Source: an uncultured Eisenbergiella sp.
GTDB taxonomy: Bacteria > Bacillota > Clostridia > Lachnospirales > Lachnospiraceae
Assembly: GCA_947627215.1 (NCBI GenBank)
Contig: CANQVD010000010.1
Location: 38,264 to 102,263, forward strand
Direction: 5' to 3'
Length of the DNA: 64,000 bases
Shown: piece after piece, positions 8,075 through 16,460 of the stretch
Numbering within the stretch: position 1 is the first letter of the stretch
Layout of the letters: each line of letters starts with the position of its first letter
The notes under the pieces: model-generated
The model's input: the letters and a program-made list of their open reading frames with translations, nothing else
The model's database searches: none
What the model was told of the DNA's origin: nothing
Made by a program: the position numbers and the translations under genes

Positions 8075-9037
8075 TTACATGGTGAACTGGATCACGCAGA
8101 ACGCCGCGTAAATCGCCAGAAGCGCGATCCCCTGCGCTCTGGAAAGCTTTCCCCGGACCAGAGCCGGGACCGTCATGAGCAGCATCACGGCGAACATCAC
8201 AGGCAGCTCCAGCACCAGCGTGGCGTTGTGCCCGAACAGCACGGAATTCTGCGGGATCGAAAAGGGCGCCAGCGTCACGGATACGCCGCTGACCAGCACC
8301 AGATTGAACAGGTTCGCACCGATCACATTGCCCAGAGAAAGGGCGCCGTGCCCCTTTATCAAAGAGGTGATGGCCGTGACCAGCTCTGGCAGAGAGGTCC
8401 CCAGCGCCACAAAGGTCAGAGCGATGACCGCTTCGGGTACGCCCAGCGCCTGCGCGATCAGCGTCCCGTTTTCCACCAGAAGATTGGCCCCCACCGCGAT
8501 CAGCGCCGCGCCGATGACCAGAAACAGCAGATTGCTCCCCAGCGAGCCCTCTTCCTGTTCCGCTTCCGCTCCGGCCTCCTCCGGACTGTTTTTCATCTGC
8601 AGCACTGTGGTGATCATATAGATGACGAAAACGGCCAGCAGCGCCATCCCCACGGGGCGGCTGAAATATCCGACGGTATAGGCCACGCCCGCGTAGAACA
8701 CGGCGGTCGCGAAGAAAAACAGCACCGGCGTGCGCAGCGCCTTTTTGTTCACGGGGCCGGGCCGCACCGCGATGGTGATGGCCGCGATCAGCGACGTATT
8801 GCAGATGACGGATCCGATGGCGTTGCCGTAGGCGATCTCACCGTGCCCGGTCAGCGCCGAGGTCGTGGAAACCATGACCTCCGGCAGCGTGGTCCCGATG
8901 GAGACCACCGTGGCGCCGATCAGAAGCTCCGGCAGCCGGAACCGGCGGGCGATCCCCGTCGCCCCATCCACAAACCAGTCTCCGCCTTTGATCAGACAGA
9001 TCAGGCCCAGACAGAACAGCAGTACAGGAACGAGCAT
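8075..9037 (-). CDS. Ca2+/Na+ antiporter, CaCA family (YrbG-like)
   Basis: A 320-residue inner-membrane cation exchanger. The two inverted alpha-repeats are clear: GTTLPEVMVSTTSA in the first half and GTSLPELVTAITSL in the second, each carrying the acidic ion-binding residue. About ten membrane segments are spread along the chain, with a short acidic loop (SPEEAGAEAEQEEG) in the middle, as in bacterial YrbG/NCX_Mj homologues. The start MLVPVLLF at 9037 has GGGAGG upstream; the frame extends to 9307 but crosses the promoter at 9111-9139, so the long form is rejected. It probably exchanges Ca2+ for Na+ or H+ across the cytoplasmic membrane. Confidence 0.9.
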   Translation of the reverse strand: MLVPVLLFCLGLICLIKGGDWFVDGATGIARRFRLPELLIGATVVSIGTTLPEVMVSTTSALTGHGEIAYGNAIGSVICNTSLIAAITIAVRPGPVNKKALRTPVLFFFATAVFYAGVAYTVGYFSRPVGMALLAVFVIYMITTVLQMKNSPEEAGAEAEQEEGSLGSNLLFLVIGAALIAVGANLLVENGTLIAQALGVPEAVIALTFVALGTSLPELVTAITSLIKGHGALSLGNVIGANLFNLVLVSGVSVTLAPFSIPQNSVLFGHNATLVLELPVMFAVMLLMTVPALVRGKLSRAQGIALLAIYAAFCVIQFTM

Positions 9038-9110
9038 TTTTCTTTTCCTCCCAAAATACGATCGATCATGCGGCCGGACAGTTCCTGTCCGATGCCGCAT
9101 TACAGATTCC

Positions 9111-9139
9111 ATTATAATGGGAGTTTTTTTGATATTCAA
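9111..9139 (-). promoter_or_regulatory. promoter of the CaCA antiporter gene
   Basis: On the minus strand TTGAAT (9139-9134), 17 bp, perfect TATAAT (9116-9111). The leader carries a perfect 7-bp hairpin, CGGACAG/CTGTCCG with a 3-nt loop (9075-9091), which may be an operator or a leader structure. Confidence 0.75.
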
Positions 9140-9195
9140 TCCCTTTTCGGGAATTTGTCCGGGGCCGTTTTCAGGAATCTGCCCGAACCTTTGTC

Positions 9196-9237
9196 GGGCG
9201 GGTGCACGGTCATCCCGAGATGACCGCGCACCCGCCC
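9196..9237 (-). terminator. long hairpin ending the rhamnosidase operon
   Basis: A near-perfect 19-bp stem: GGGCGGGTGC and CGGTCATC pair with GATGACCG and GCACCCGCCC, with a 4-nt loop and one mismatch. It is placed 24 bp after the rhamnosidase stop. The T-run is weak, so termination efficiency is uncertain. Confidence 0.6.
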
Positions 9238-9260
9238 TTCTTGTATCTCCTGTTGTTTTG

Positions 9261-11771
9261 TCATCCATCCAAAGGATGCCGGAAGCAATGCAATCCGCTT
9301 TCCGCAAAGCGGGTTTCTCCCCATGGCAGCCTCACCTCGGCCGTTGTGCCAAAGGGAACGCTCAATAAAATATCCGTATAGCCCATCTGCTTCTGCCATT
9401 TCAGATAGATCATGCCAAAGGGCGTTTCCACCTTTGCCTCGGCATATAATAATTTTTTCGGAAGATAGGGGATCACCGTGAAATTCTGCCACCCGTCCTC
9501 TCCCGGCCTGATACCTGCGATATAGCCGTATAACCAGCAGCCGACCGCTCCGTACATCGGATGGTCATGGGAATTCATGCCAGAGCCCCGCTTAAATTCG
9601 AACCTTTCCCATATTGTAGTGGCGCCGTTCTGCAGCATGAAGCCCCAGGACGGATATTCTTCCCGGATCATGAGCTCCCAGGCCGTATCGATATATCCGT
9701 ATTCCGTCAGCATCTTCATCACATACAGAGTATTCAGATTCCCGGTCGTGATCCGGCACCCTGCTCTTACGACTGCCTCGTGCATTACCTTTGCCGCAAG
9801 ACTTCTCTTTTCCGGAGGCAGGATGCCGAGCCACAGGGCAAAGGCCTGGCTGCCGGGAGAGCCGCTCTCCACAACACCGTGTTCCGCGTCCCACCATTTT
9901 TCCAGAAAAGCCTTTTGCACGCGCTCCGCTTCGCGCCGGTTTTGTTCAGCCTCCCCCCAATCCTTCCGGATCCGGGCAAATTTTTCCAAAAGCCTGTAAT
10001 TATAATAATGATATCCGGTAGACATGAATTCCCCGGACGTCATGGCGGAATGTGCATTCTCCATGGCAATGCAGCAATCTGCCGGTCCCGCCCAGTCTCC
10101 GTAATGGGAAACCGTCACGATCCCGTCCCTGCTGTTTTCCTTCAGACACTCGTTCCAGGCCTTGAAGTGCGCATAATGCTTCTCAATATCCGCCGTGTCC
10201 CCATAATGCAGATAGTTCTCCAGCGCAGCGATCAGAAACGATGAACACACCGGATCCGCGGGACGCTTGCCGTAAACATACGGCGCCGTACAGGTGATCG
10301 CACCGTCTTCCGACTGTTCCGCCGCAATGTCATCCAGTATTTTTGAAAACAACCGCTGCGTATGAAAATTGTATGGCGTTTCTTCAAAGCGCACGGTCGC
10401 ATCGTTGAGCCAGCCCATCCGCTCGTCCCTCTGCGGGCAGTCCGTCGCTATGGAATGCAGATTGTTCTTTTCCGTTTGGACGATGCAGTCCTGGATCGCA
10501 TTCACAACAGGGCTTCCGCACCTGAAAAAGCTTTGATTCTTAATATCCGTGGAGAGCGCGATCGCCTTAAAATTCCCCTCTTCCGGAATACCCGGCCAGC
10601 CTTCTACATAGATATACCGGAAACCGTGATAGGTAAACAGCGGCCTCCAGCTTCGCTCATGTTTTTCACCGCCGCACACAAAGATATCCGTCGCCTTTGC
10701 GCCTCTTATCGTTTCCGTATCCTTACCGCCCTCCGGCATGATATTTTCCACATGGGATATCCTGATCTCCGTCCCCTCCGGCATATCGGCCGGGATCAGA
10801 ACCTCCACAATCCCCGCGATATTTATCCCAAAATCGAATACATACCCGTTCTCCACCCGGGTCTTTACAACCGGCGACAATATCTCCTGCACCGTGATCG
10901 GGCGAATGGTCTGCGCTTTCATCCGCGGAGAGGCTTCCAATACGAGAACGGCGTTCTGTGTATACGTGGTCTTTTTGCGTTCGTCGTATTTTTCCCCGTC
11001 AAACAGATTGCTCGATACAATAGGACCGTGCCCGCAGAGCCAGCTTTCGTCTGTGTCGAGCCGGAAGATCCGACCGTCGACATATTCCACGCGCAGTTGC
11101 GCCGTCAGCTTCGGCTTTCCGAAAAACTCCAGCTTCCTGCCGTTCAAATACCTTCCGTTATTTCTCCTCCATCCTTCTCCCACGATAATATCCAGAACAT
11201 TTTCATCCCTCTTAAGGAACTGCTTTACGGGTAATACCGTGTAATAGCACTGCTTCGCATAATTTGAAACCGCAGGCTGCAGACAGGCATCGTCCGCTTC
11301 CTGTCCGTTCAGCGCAGCATGCTGATAACCGATCCCGCAAAGATACAGACAGGCATTCTTCACCTCCCCGTCGATCCGAAACTGTTTCCGGAAGTATTTC
11401 GCTTCCCGCTCCTCATCCCAGGGCGTCGTGATCCACTCCGCGTCCCATGCCTCCATAAGGGCTGTCCGGAAAAAACTCTCCCCTACAGTGCTCTCCCTGC
11501 CGCATCCGTCCCTGAGCTGAACCGTCCAGAACAGTTCTTCTCCCGATCGCAGGGCTGCTCCCGCGTATACGGCCGACTGTCCTTTGTTAAAAAGCCATCC
11601 GCTGTCCCATTTCAATTCCCCGTCCGTTCGCACTCTCAGACGGCAGGCTGCCTGAAACTGCCCGTCCTCCGAATGCTCCGCCGCCCACGAAAAAACCGGA
11701 AAGGGATTATCCGTCACGCTTCCGTAAGTAAGATCGCCGTCTACCGCAAGGTTTTTTACAATAAAATGCAT
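9261..11771 (-). CDS. alpha-L-rhamnosidase, GH78 family
   Basis: 836 residues, no signal peptide, so it should act in the cytosol on imported rhamnosides. The order fits GH78: an N-terminal beta-sandwich (about 1-120), a carbohydrate-binding-like region with WRRNNGRYLNG near 195, a second beta-domain, then the (alpha/alpha)6 catalytic barrel from about 400. The catalytic signature DCPQRDERMGW is present, followed by GDWAG, and near the C-terminus SHDHPMYGAVGCWLYG. GGAGG precedes the ATG at 11771; the frame extends 12 codons upstream without an RBS. It is the last gene of the arm RpiB, LplB, LplC, SBP, rhamnosidase, separated from the SBP gene by a strong hairpin. The predicted job is releasing L-rhamnose from oligosaccharides or plant glycosides. 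Confidence 0.9.
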   Translation of the reverse strand: MHFIVKNLAVDGDLTYGSVTDNPFPVFSWAAEHSEDGQFQAACRLRVRTDGELKWDSGWLFNKGQSAVYAGAALRSGEELFWTVQLRDGCGRESTVGESFFRTALMEAWDAEWITTPWDEEREAKYFRKQFRIDGEVKNACLYLCGIGYQHAALNGQEADDACLQPAVSNYAKQCYYTVLPVKQFLKRDENVLDIIVGEGWRRNNGRYLNGRKLEFFGKPKLTAQLRVEYVDGRIFRLDTDESWLCGHGPIVSSNLFDGEKYDERKKTTYTQNAVLVLEASPRMKAQTIRPITVQEILSPVVKTRVENGYVFDFGINIAGIVEVLIPADMPEGTEIRISHVENIMPEGGKDTETIRGAKATDIFVCGGEKHERSWRPLFTYHGFRYIYVEGWPGIPEEGNFKAIALSTDIKNQSFFRCGSPVVNAIQDCIVQTEKNNLHSIATDCPQRDERMGWLNDATVRFEETPYNFHTQRLFSKILDDIAAEQSEDGAITCTAPYVYGKRPADPVCSSFLIAALENYLHYGDTADIEKHYAHFKAWNECLKENSRDGIVTVSHYGDWAGPADCCIAMENAHSAMTSGEFMSTGYHYYNYRLLEKFARIRKDWGEAEQNRREAERVQKAFLEKWWDAEHGVVESGSPGSQAFALWLGILPPEKRSLAAKVMHEAVVRAGCRITTGNLNTLYVMKMLTEYGYIDTAWELMIREEYPSWGFMLQNGATTIWERFEFKRGSGMNSHDHPMYGAVGCWLYGYIAGIRPGEDGWQNFTVIPYLPKKLLYAEAKVETPFGMIYLKWQKQMGYTDILLSVPFGTTAEVRLPWGETRFAESGLHCFRHPLDG

Positions 11772-11808
11772 CCGAATTTTCCTCCCTTTGTTTGCCGCCG
11801 CTGGCACA

Positions 11809-11846
11809 AACGCAGAACGTCATGTCTGTGCATGACGTTCTGCGTT
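11809..11846 (-). terminator. 16-bp hairpin between SBP and rhamnosidase genes
   Basis: Perfect arms AACGCAGAACGTCATG (11809-11824) and its complement (11831-11846) around a 6-nt loop. No long T-run follows on the minus strand, so it may be a partial terminator or an mRNA-stabilising element that lets the upstream SBP be made in excess. Confidence 0.55.
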
Positions 11847-11892
11847 GCAGGGCAGACGTTTATTTTATGAAATCCTCATTCCTCCCATTGCT

Positions 11893-13644
11893 TCAGCCGG
11901 CATTTGAGAGAAAAACTTCATACCCTTCCTGATAAGCGTCTATCACCGTCTGCAGCCCAAGGCCATACAGCCCGTCTGTATACTCATCCCAATCGTCATC
12001 CAGACTCTTATTCCCGACGATAAAATCCGTTTCCCACTGAGTGTTGTAAGAGGTGATCTGTGTCTGTATGTCACCCACAGCAGTCAGATTTTCCTCAGAA
12101 ACGCTTACGCTGGGCGATATTGAGCTGTATTCCTGAGATTCATATTTTTTAAGTATTTCTGTAACATCCTGGAGTACTGTCGCAGGAGCGGATTCATCCC
12201 GCACCCCGGCAAAATAAAGATCCTCGGGCTGGAACCTGATCTGGAAATTCGGCAGGGCATGGTTGGATGTCCAAAGATCATCCTGCGTAACTTTGTAATC
12301 TCTCCAGTAAGCCTGCTTTCCTACCGCATTCAATTCTCCGGGCTCTGCCGCAACGTACTCTTCTTCATAGTCCGGCCCGGCAGTAAGGATATTGTTTCCC
12401 TCACGGGTATAATGGAAATCCAAAAATCTTGCCGCCGCTTCCACATCCTTACAGGCGCTGGTAATGACGCCGCAGGCGCGGCCAACCTGCGGTTCGTCAC
12501 CAACTAACATGTTGATCGCAGGCTGCCCATCGTTGCTCAGCGGAACCTGGCCTTCCAACAGCGCATAGGTCGGGGCTGTACACGTCTGATCCAACAAAAA
12601 CGGGGCATAAAAACCCAAGCTGCCTATGGCAGGATCCTCGCTCATATAGACCGTTTTCGCCTGGTCCATCGTCAGCGTCAGGGACCCCTCATACACCAGC
12701 CCCTGCTCCCACAGGGAATGGATCCAGCGAAGCCCCTCACGGTAACCGTCCTGCACCTGTGCGCACAATACCTGATCGGTCTCGTTATCAATGTACAGAT
12801 CGGCAGCAAAGGTTCTATTAACAGTGGGCACAAACGCATTCATGAAGAACTTGTACCAGGTTGTATCATTTGCAATGCCCATAAGTCCGATTTCGTCATT
12901 CGGATCCCCGTTCCCGTTTACGTCATTCTCGATCACGCCCTTCAGATAGGCTTCATATTCGTCAAGGGTCTCCGGCATATCCATTTCGAGGGCGTCCAGG
13001 AACATCCGGTTCGTCCAAAGCTTGGTGGGATGGCTCATGTGCGCCAATGTCTGAATATACGGGGTCCCGTAAATATGTCCGTCCGCTTCATAAAGCTTCG
13101 GCAGCATATCCGGCTCCTCCTCTGTCACATAAGCATAGAGATTCGGGAAGGATTCCTCAAGCATGTCCTCTATCGGCAATAATAATCCGGCCTTTCCATA
13201 TTTAACCCGATCCGAAGCGCTGATCTTATTTACCGAACCGTTAAAAAAATAGAAGATATCGGGCAGATCATTGGATGTGATCGCAAGCGTTATCCGCTCC
13301 GCCATGACATCCGCCGGAACAAGTTCAAACTCCAGGTCTATCCCCAACTGATCCTCCAACCACAGGACCGTATCATTTTCATTTATTCTGGTGGGAAGAT
13401 CATACCCCGGCGGGTTTTCGGCGGCCATGATCCGCAGGGTCGGCCTTTCTCCCGTTTCCGCCTTCCCCTCCTCCGGCTGGGTCGATGTCTCCGGGCTTTC
13501 CTGTACCTGCTGCGCCGCGGGCTCCGGGTCACCGGCAGTTTGCTCCGTTCCCGTCTGTTTCTGACCGCAGCCGATCAGCCCCGCAGTCATGCACAGTGTC
13601 AGCAGAACGGAAAACAGTTTCCTTTTCACTTCTTTTTTCTTCAT
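11893..13644 (-). CDS. ABC transporter sugar-binding lipoprotein (LipO/YtcQ-like)
   Basis: A 583-residue extracytoplasmic solute-binding protein anchored as a lipoprotein. A basic start (MKKKEVKRK), a hydrophobic stretch and the lipobox LIGC place the lipidated Cys near residue 26. A Glu/Pro/Thr-rich spacer follows to about residue 68. The body is a family-1 type oligosaccharide-binding fold of the long LipO class that partners LplB/LplC permeases. It contains PDIFYFFNGSVN and a Ca-site-like NDVNGNGDPNDEIGL loop. It captures an oligosaccharide for the two permeases encoded upstream. No ATPase gene is nearby; such systems usually share an MsmK-type ATPase encoded elsewhere. Confidence 0.92.
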   Translation of the reverse strand: MKKKEVKRKLFSVLLTLCMTAGLIGCGQKQTGTEQTAGDPEPAAQQVQESPETSTQPEEGKAETGERPTLRIMAAENPPGYDLPTRINENDTVLWLEDQLGIDLEFELVPADVMAERITLAITSNDLPDIFYFFNGSVNKISASDRVKYGKAGLLLPIEDMLEESFPNLYAYVTEEEPDMLPKLYEADGHIYGTPYIQTLAHMSHPTKLWTNRMFLDALEMDMPETLDEYEAYLKGVIENDVNGNGDPNDEIGLMGIANDTTWYKFFMNAFVPTVNRTFAADLYIDNETDQVLCAQVQDGYREGLRWIHSLWEQGLVYEGSLTLTMDQAKTVYMSEDPAIGSLGFYAPFLLDQTCTAPTYALLEGQVPLSNDGQPAINMLVGDEPQVGRACGVITSACKDVEAAARFLDFHYTREGNNILTAGPDYEEEYVAAEPGELNAVGKQAYWRDYKVTQDDLWTSNHALPNFQIRFQPEDLYFAGVRDESAPATVLQDVTEILKKYESQEYSSISPSVSVSEENLTAVGDIQTQITSYNTQWETDFIVGNKSLDDDWDEYTDGLYGLGLQTVIDAYQEGYEVFLSNAG

Positions 13645-13714
13645 ACCATTACCCTCCTTGTATGGTTTATAAAATATATCATAACAGGATTCCCTGTTAT
13701 AATCCCGTCGGACG

Positions 13715-14620
13715 TCATCCCTTCAGGGAGCCGACCATGACGCCCTTTACAAAGTGCTTTTGCACAAAAGGATACACACAGATGATCGGAGCCGTGGAAA
13801 CAACGATCAGAGCGTATTTCATGGTGGCGAAAACCTGCATCATCCGTACCGCATCCTCCGATGACAGATCAGCCTCCAGATCGATCGTTGAATTCAGGAT
13901 CAGGATCGTCCGCAAAAAAATCTGCAGCGGGTATTTGGTCTGATCCCGCAGATAGATCATTGCGCCGAAATAGGAATTCCACACGCCAACAGCCGTATAA
14001 AGACTGAACACCGCCAGAATGGGCTTCGACAGCGGCACCACGATCCGGAACAGATACCGGATGTAGCTGCATCCGTCCAGCTTGGAACAGTCAAACAGAT
14101 CTTCCGGAAGGGCGGAAATGCTTGTGCGGGCAATGATGATATTCGAAAAGCTGATGCCCGGCAGCAGCAGCGCCCATCTGGTATTCACCAGCCCCAGCTT
14201 CAGATACACCAGATAGGTGGGGATCAGTCCTCCCCCGAAAAACATCGTGATCACAAAAAACAGGTTGAACCAGGTTCTTCCCGGCAGTTCCCTTCTGGAA
14301 AACGCGAATCCTGCCATCATTGTCGTCATAAGCTGGATCAGGACGCTCATGATCACATAAAATACGGAGTTGACAAAGCCCATGTATACGGTCTTATTCT
14401 GAAATACCAGTCTGTAGCCCTCAAGGCTGATCTCCTTCGGGAACAGCCACATTTCTCCGCTCGCAACGGCGCGCGAAGAAGAAAATGAAGCGCTGACGAC
14501 ATAGATCACCGGGTACGCACAGGCGACCAGCGCAAAAGTCAGTCCCAAATAAACGACCGCCATAAACGCGATATCTGAAAAATGCTGGTTTCGCATTTTT
14601 CTCCAAAAGACTTTTCCCAT
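13715..14620 (-). CDS. sugar ABC transporter permease (LplC/YtcP-like)
   Basis: 301 residues with about six membrane helices. Near residue 190 the EAA-type loop for ATPase contact is seen in the form FDCSKLDGCSYIRYLFRIVVPLSKP. The N-terminal segment VYLGLTFALVACAYPVIYVVSASF and the GEMWLFPKEISLEGYRLV block are typical of the CUT1 LplC subfamily. It forms the second half of the membrane channel with the product of 14639-15583. There are 18 bp between the two permease genes. It belongs to the RpiB-to-rhamnosidase transcript. Confidence 0.93.
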   Translation of the reverse strand: MGKVFWRKMRNQHFSDIAFMAVVYLGLTFALVACAYPVIYVVSASFSSSRAVASGEMWLFPKEISLEGYRLVFQNKTVYMGFVNSVFYVIMSVLIQLMTTMMAGFAFSRRELPGRTWFNLFFVITMFFGGGLIPTYLVYLKLGLVNTRWALLLPGISFSNIIIARTSISALPEDLFDCSKLDGCSYIRYLFRIVVPLSKPILAVFSLYTAVGVWNSYFGAMIYLRDQTKYPLQIFLRTILILNSTIDLEADLSSEDAVRMMQVFATMKYALIVVSTAPIICVYPFVQKHFVKGVMVGSLKG

Positions 14621-14638
14621 CGTTGCCTCCCTCCCGGC

Positions 14639-15583
14639 TCAGAACCAGCTCGCCTGCTTGGTGGCGCGCGCCAGCGAATTGAAAACGACTAACAGAACAA
14701 GGCTCACCAGGCCGTTCATCAGACCGACTGCCGTGGAATAGGCAAAATCCGCTCCCTGCAGCCCCTGTTTGTAAACGTATGTACTGATCACTTCCGTCAC
14801 CTGCAGGTTCATCGGATTTTGCATCAGGTAAATCTTCTCATACCCAACGCTCAGCAGTCCCGACAGATTGAGGATCAGAAGGATTGAAATGGTAGGCATG
14901 ATGGATGGCAGATCAATGTACCAGATCCTTTTCAGCCTGCTTGCGCCGTCAATGAGCGCTGCCTCCTGTATTTCCGCGTCCACATTTGACAGCGCGGCCA
15001 GATAAATGATCGATGAGAAGCCAGTTCCCTGCCAGACGCCCGAAAATATATAGACCCAATCAAAGGCTTTCTTATCCCCCATGATATTGACCGTCTGCAT
15101 TCCAAAAAGATGCAGCGACTTTGCCAGAATACCGGAACGGTCGTCCAGCATCAGCGAGATCATGCCGACCACCACCACGGTGGAGATAAAATGGGGCATG
15201 TATGTAAAAAGCTGCACTGTTTTCTTAAACCGCTCCGCCCGGATCTCATTCAGGAATATCGCAAGGAGGATCGGAAACGGAAAACTCACGATCAAACTTT
15301 TTGAACTGATCCGAAAGGTGTTCCAGATCAGTTCCTTCCAGTTATATGCGCCAAAAAAACGTTTGAAATTCGCAAGACCTACCCAATCGCCGCCAAGCAG
15401 CCCTCTGGAAATGTCATTCTCCTTGAAAGCAAGGAGAACCCCGTATATCGGTATATAATGAAAGATGAATGTCGCGACAACCGGATACAGCAACAGAAGA
15501 TAAAGCTCCCTGCACTGCCAGATCCTGCGGGAAAGCTTTTTCCGCTGCAGGCCGGCGGGAACACTTTTTTTATTCCTTTTCAT
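14639..15583 (-). CDS. sugar ABC transporter permease (LplB/YteP-like)
   Basis: About 314 residues with six membrane segments. The EAA loop reads EIQEAALIDGASRLKRIWYI, diagnostic of CUT1 permeases, and YLLLLYPVVATFIFHYIPIYG is the typical first helix of LplB proteins. The start at 15583 (MKRNKKS) is chosen because a G-rich ribosome site precedes it; the frame is open to 15637, so a longer N-terminus is possible. It pairs with the LplC-like permease and the LipO-like lipoprotein to import an oligosaccharide, probably rhamnose-containing given the GH78 gene in the same operon. Confidence 0.92.
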   Translation of the reverse strand: MKRNKKSVPAGLQRKKLSRRIWQCRELYLLLLYPVVATFIFHYIPIYGVLLAFKENDISRGLLGGDWVGLANFKRFFGAYNWKELIWNTFRISSKSLIVSFPFPILLAIFLNEIRAERFKKTVQLFTYMPHFISTVVVVGMISLMLDDRSGILAKSLHLFGMQTVNIMGDKKAFDWVYIFSGVWQGTGFSSIIYLAALSNVDAEIQEAALIDGASRLKRIWYIDLPSIMPTISILLILNLSGLLSVGYEKIYLMQNPMNLQVTEVISTYVYKQGLQGADFAYSTAVGLMNGLVSLVLLVVFNSLARATKQASWF

Positions 15584-15644
15584 TTTTCCGCACCCCCTTC
15601 TCTGCCGCCATGTCATCCCTGCCCCTGTGCGGCCCATTCCTCAT

Positions 15645-16220
15645 TCAAGCTTCCTCCGGCTTTGTTTCCAGCTTCAGCGGAAAATCGCCGAGGTGCTTCA
15701 GTTTAAACCCGTTCCGCTTATATTCTTCATAATGGAACGCTTCCAGTTCATCGATCGCAAGCTTATGAAACTCGTAGAAATTATGCCACCATTCATAGCC
15801 GCTTCCCAGCTCTGCGCCCAAATAAGCGTCCGCAATATCCTTCCCCATCTGCGGAGCTACATAAAACGCGCCCATCGCGAGCACATTCACGCCGTTCCCC
15901 GTGATCGCCCGAAGGGCTGCCGGAACGCTTTCGACCACGCCTGCATGTACATGGGGACATTTGCTCGCAGCGATATGGATCCCCATGCCTGTCCCGCAGA
16001 AAACCAAAGCCCGCTCAAATTCTCCCTCCGCTATCATCGCCCCCACGCGCAGTCCGATCCGATGAAACATCAGATCCGTATCCTCCTCTTCCAATGACCG
16101 CACGCCGACATCCGTCACCGTCCAGCCCTTTGCCCTCAGATGCTCCACAACGGCTTCCTTCAGCGGAAAGCCCGCAAAATCGGCGCCTACGAGGATCTGT
16201 TTGTCTTTGATCGTTTTCAT
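15645..16220 (-). CDS. RpiB/LacAB-family sugar-phosphate isomerase
   Basis: 191 residues. The first block is LVGADFAGFPLKEAVVEHL, then CGTGMGIHIAASKCPHVHAGVV, the phosphate-binding and catalytic Cys loop of RpiB-type isomerases, and NVLAMGAF. Members interconvert aldose and ketose phosphates (ribose 5-P/ribulose 5-P, allose 6-P, galactose 6-P). The long C-terminal tail (about 45 residues beyond RpiB) is typical of uncharacterised catabolic-cluster members rather than the housekeeping enzyme. The ATG at 16220 follows AGGAGG at 11 nt. It is the first gene of the leftward catabolic arm, directly after a promoter at 16276-16304. Confidence 0.85.
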   Translation of the reverse strand: MKTIKDKQILVGADFAGFPLKEAVVEHLRAKGWTVTDVGVRSLEEEDTDLMFHRIGLRVGAMIAEGEFERALVFCGTGMGIHIAASKCPHVHAGVVESVPAALRAITGNGVNVLAMGAFYVAPQMGKDIADAYLGAELGSGYEWWHNFYEFHKLAIDELEAFHYEEYKRNGFKLKHLGDFPLKLETKPEEA

Positions 16221-16275
16221 TTCATGCCATACCTCCTCCTTCACAAGACTTTGTCGTATATCTCGGTACACATCC

Positions 16276-16304
16276 AGTATCGTCTAACCCTTTCTCTTTC
16301 GCAA
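16276..16304 (-). promoter_or_regulatory. promoter of the leftward catabolic arm
   Basis: On the minus strand TTGCGA (16304-16299), 17 bp, GATACT (16281-16276), about 60 bp before the RpiB-like gene and divergent from the AraC regulator. Confidence 0.6.
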
Positions 16305-16388
16305 GGAACAACCCTTCGTCAGATGGAAATATTGCATTCCATCCATTTTTTCATGAATGTGAAAAAATGGACGATTGATATACCTTGC

Positions 16389-16417
16389 TTATATTATCCG
16401 GGTTTTGTTATTATAAT
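16389..16417 (+). promoter_or_regulatory. probable promoter of the AraC-type regulator
   Basis: TTATAT (16389-16394), 17 bp, perfect TATAAT (16412-16417), 44 bp before the start codon. The region around it is strongly AT-rich. Confidence 0.5.
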
Positions 16418-16460
16418 ATTGCTATGTTTTATGATTTTTATATCGAAGGAGATGGTCAAT

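Noticed and set aside
8057..9223. A 388-codon open frame on the plus strand opposite the CaCA antiporter gene
   Set aside because: Rich in His, Gln, Arg and Asp with no motif and lying fully antisense to a clear membrane transporter; this is the usual shadow in GC-rich DNA.
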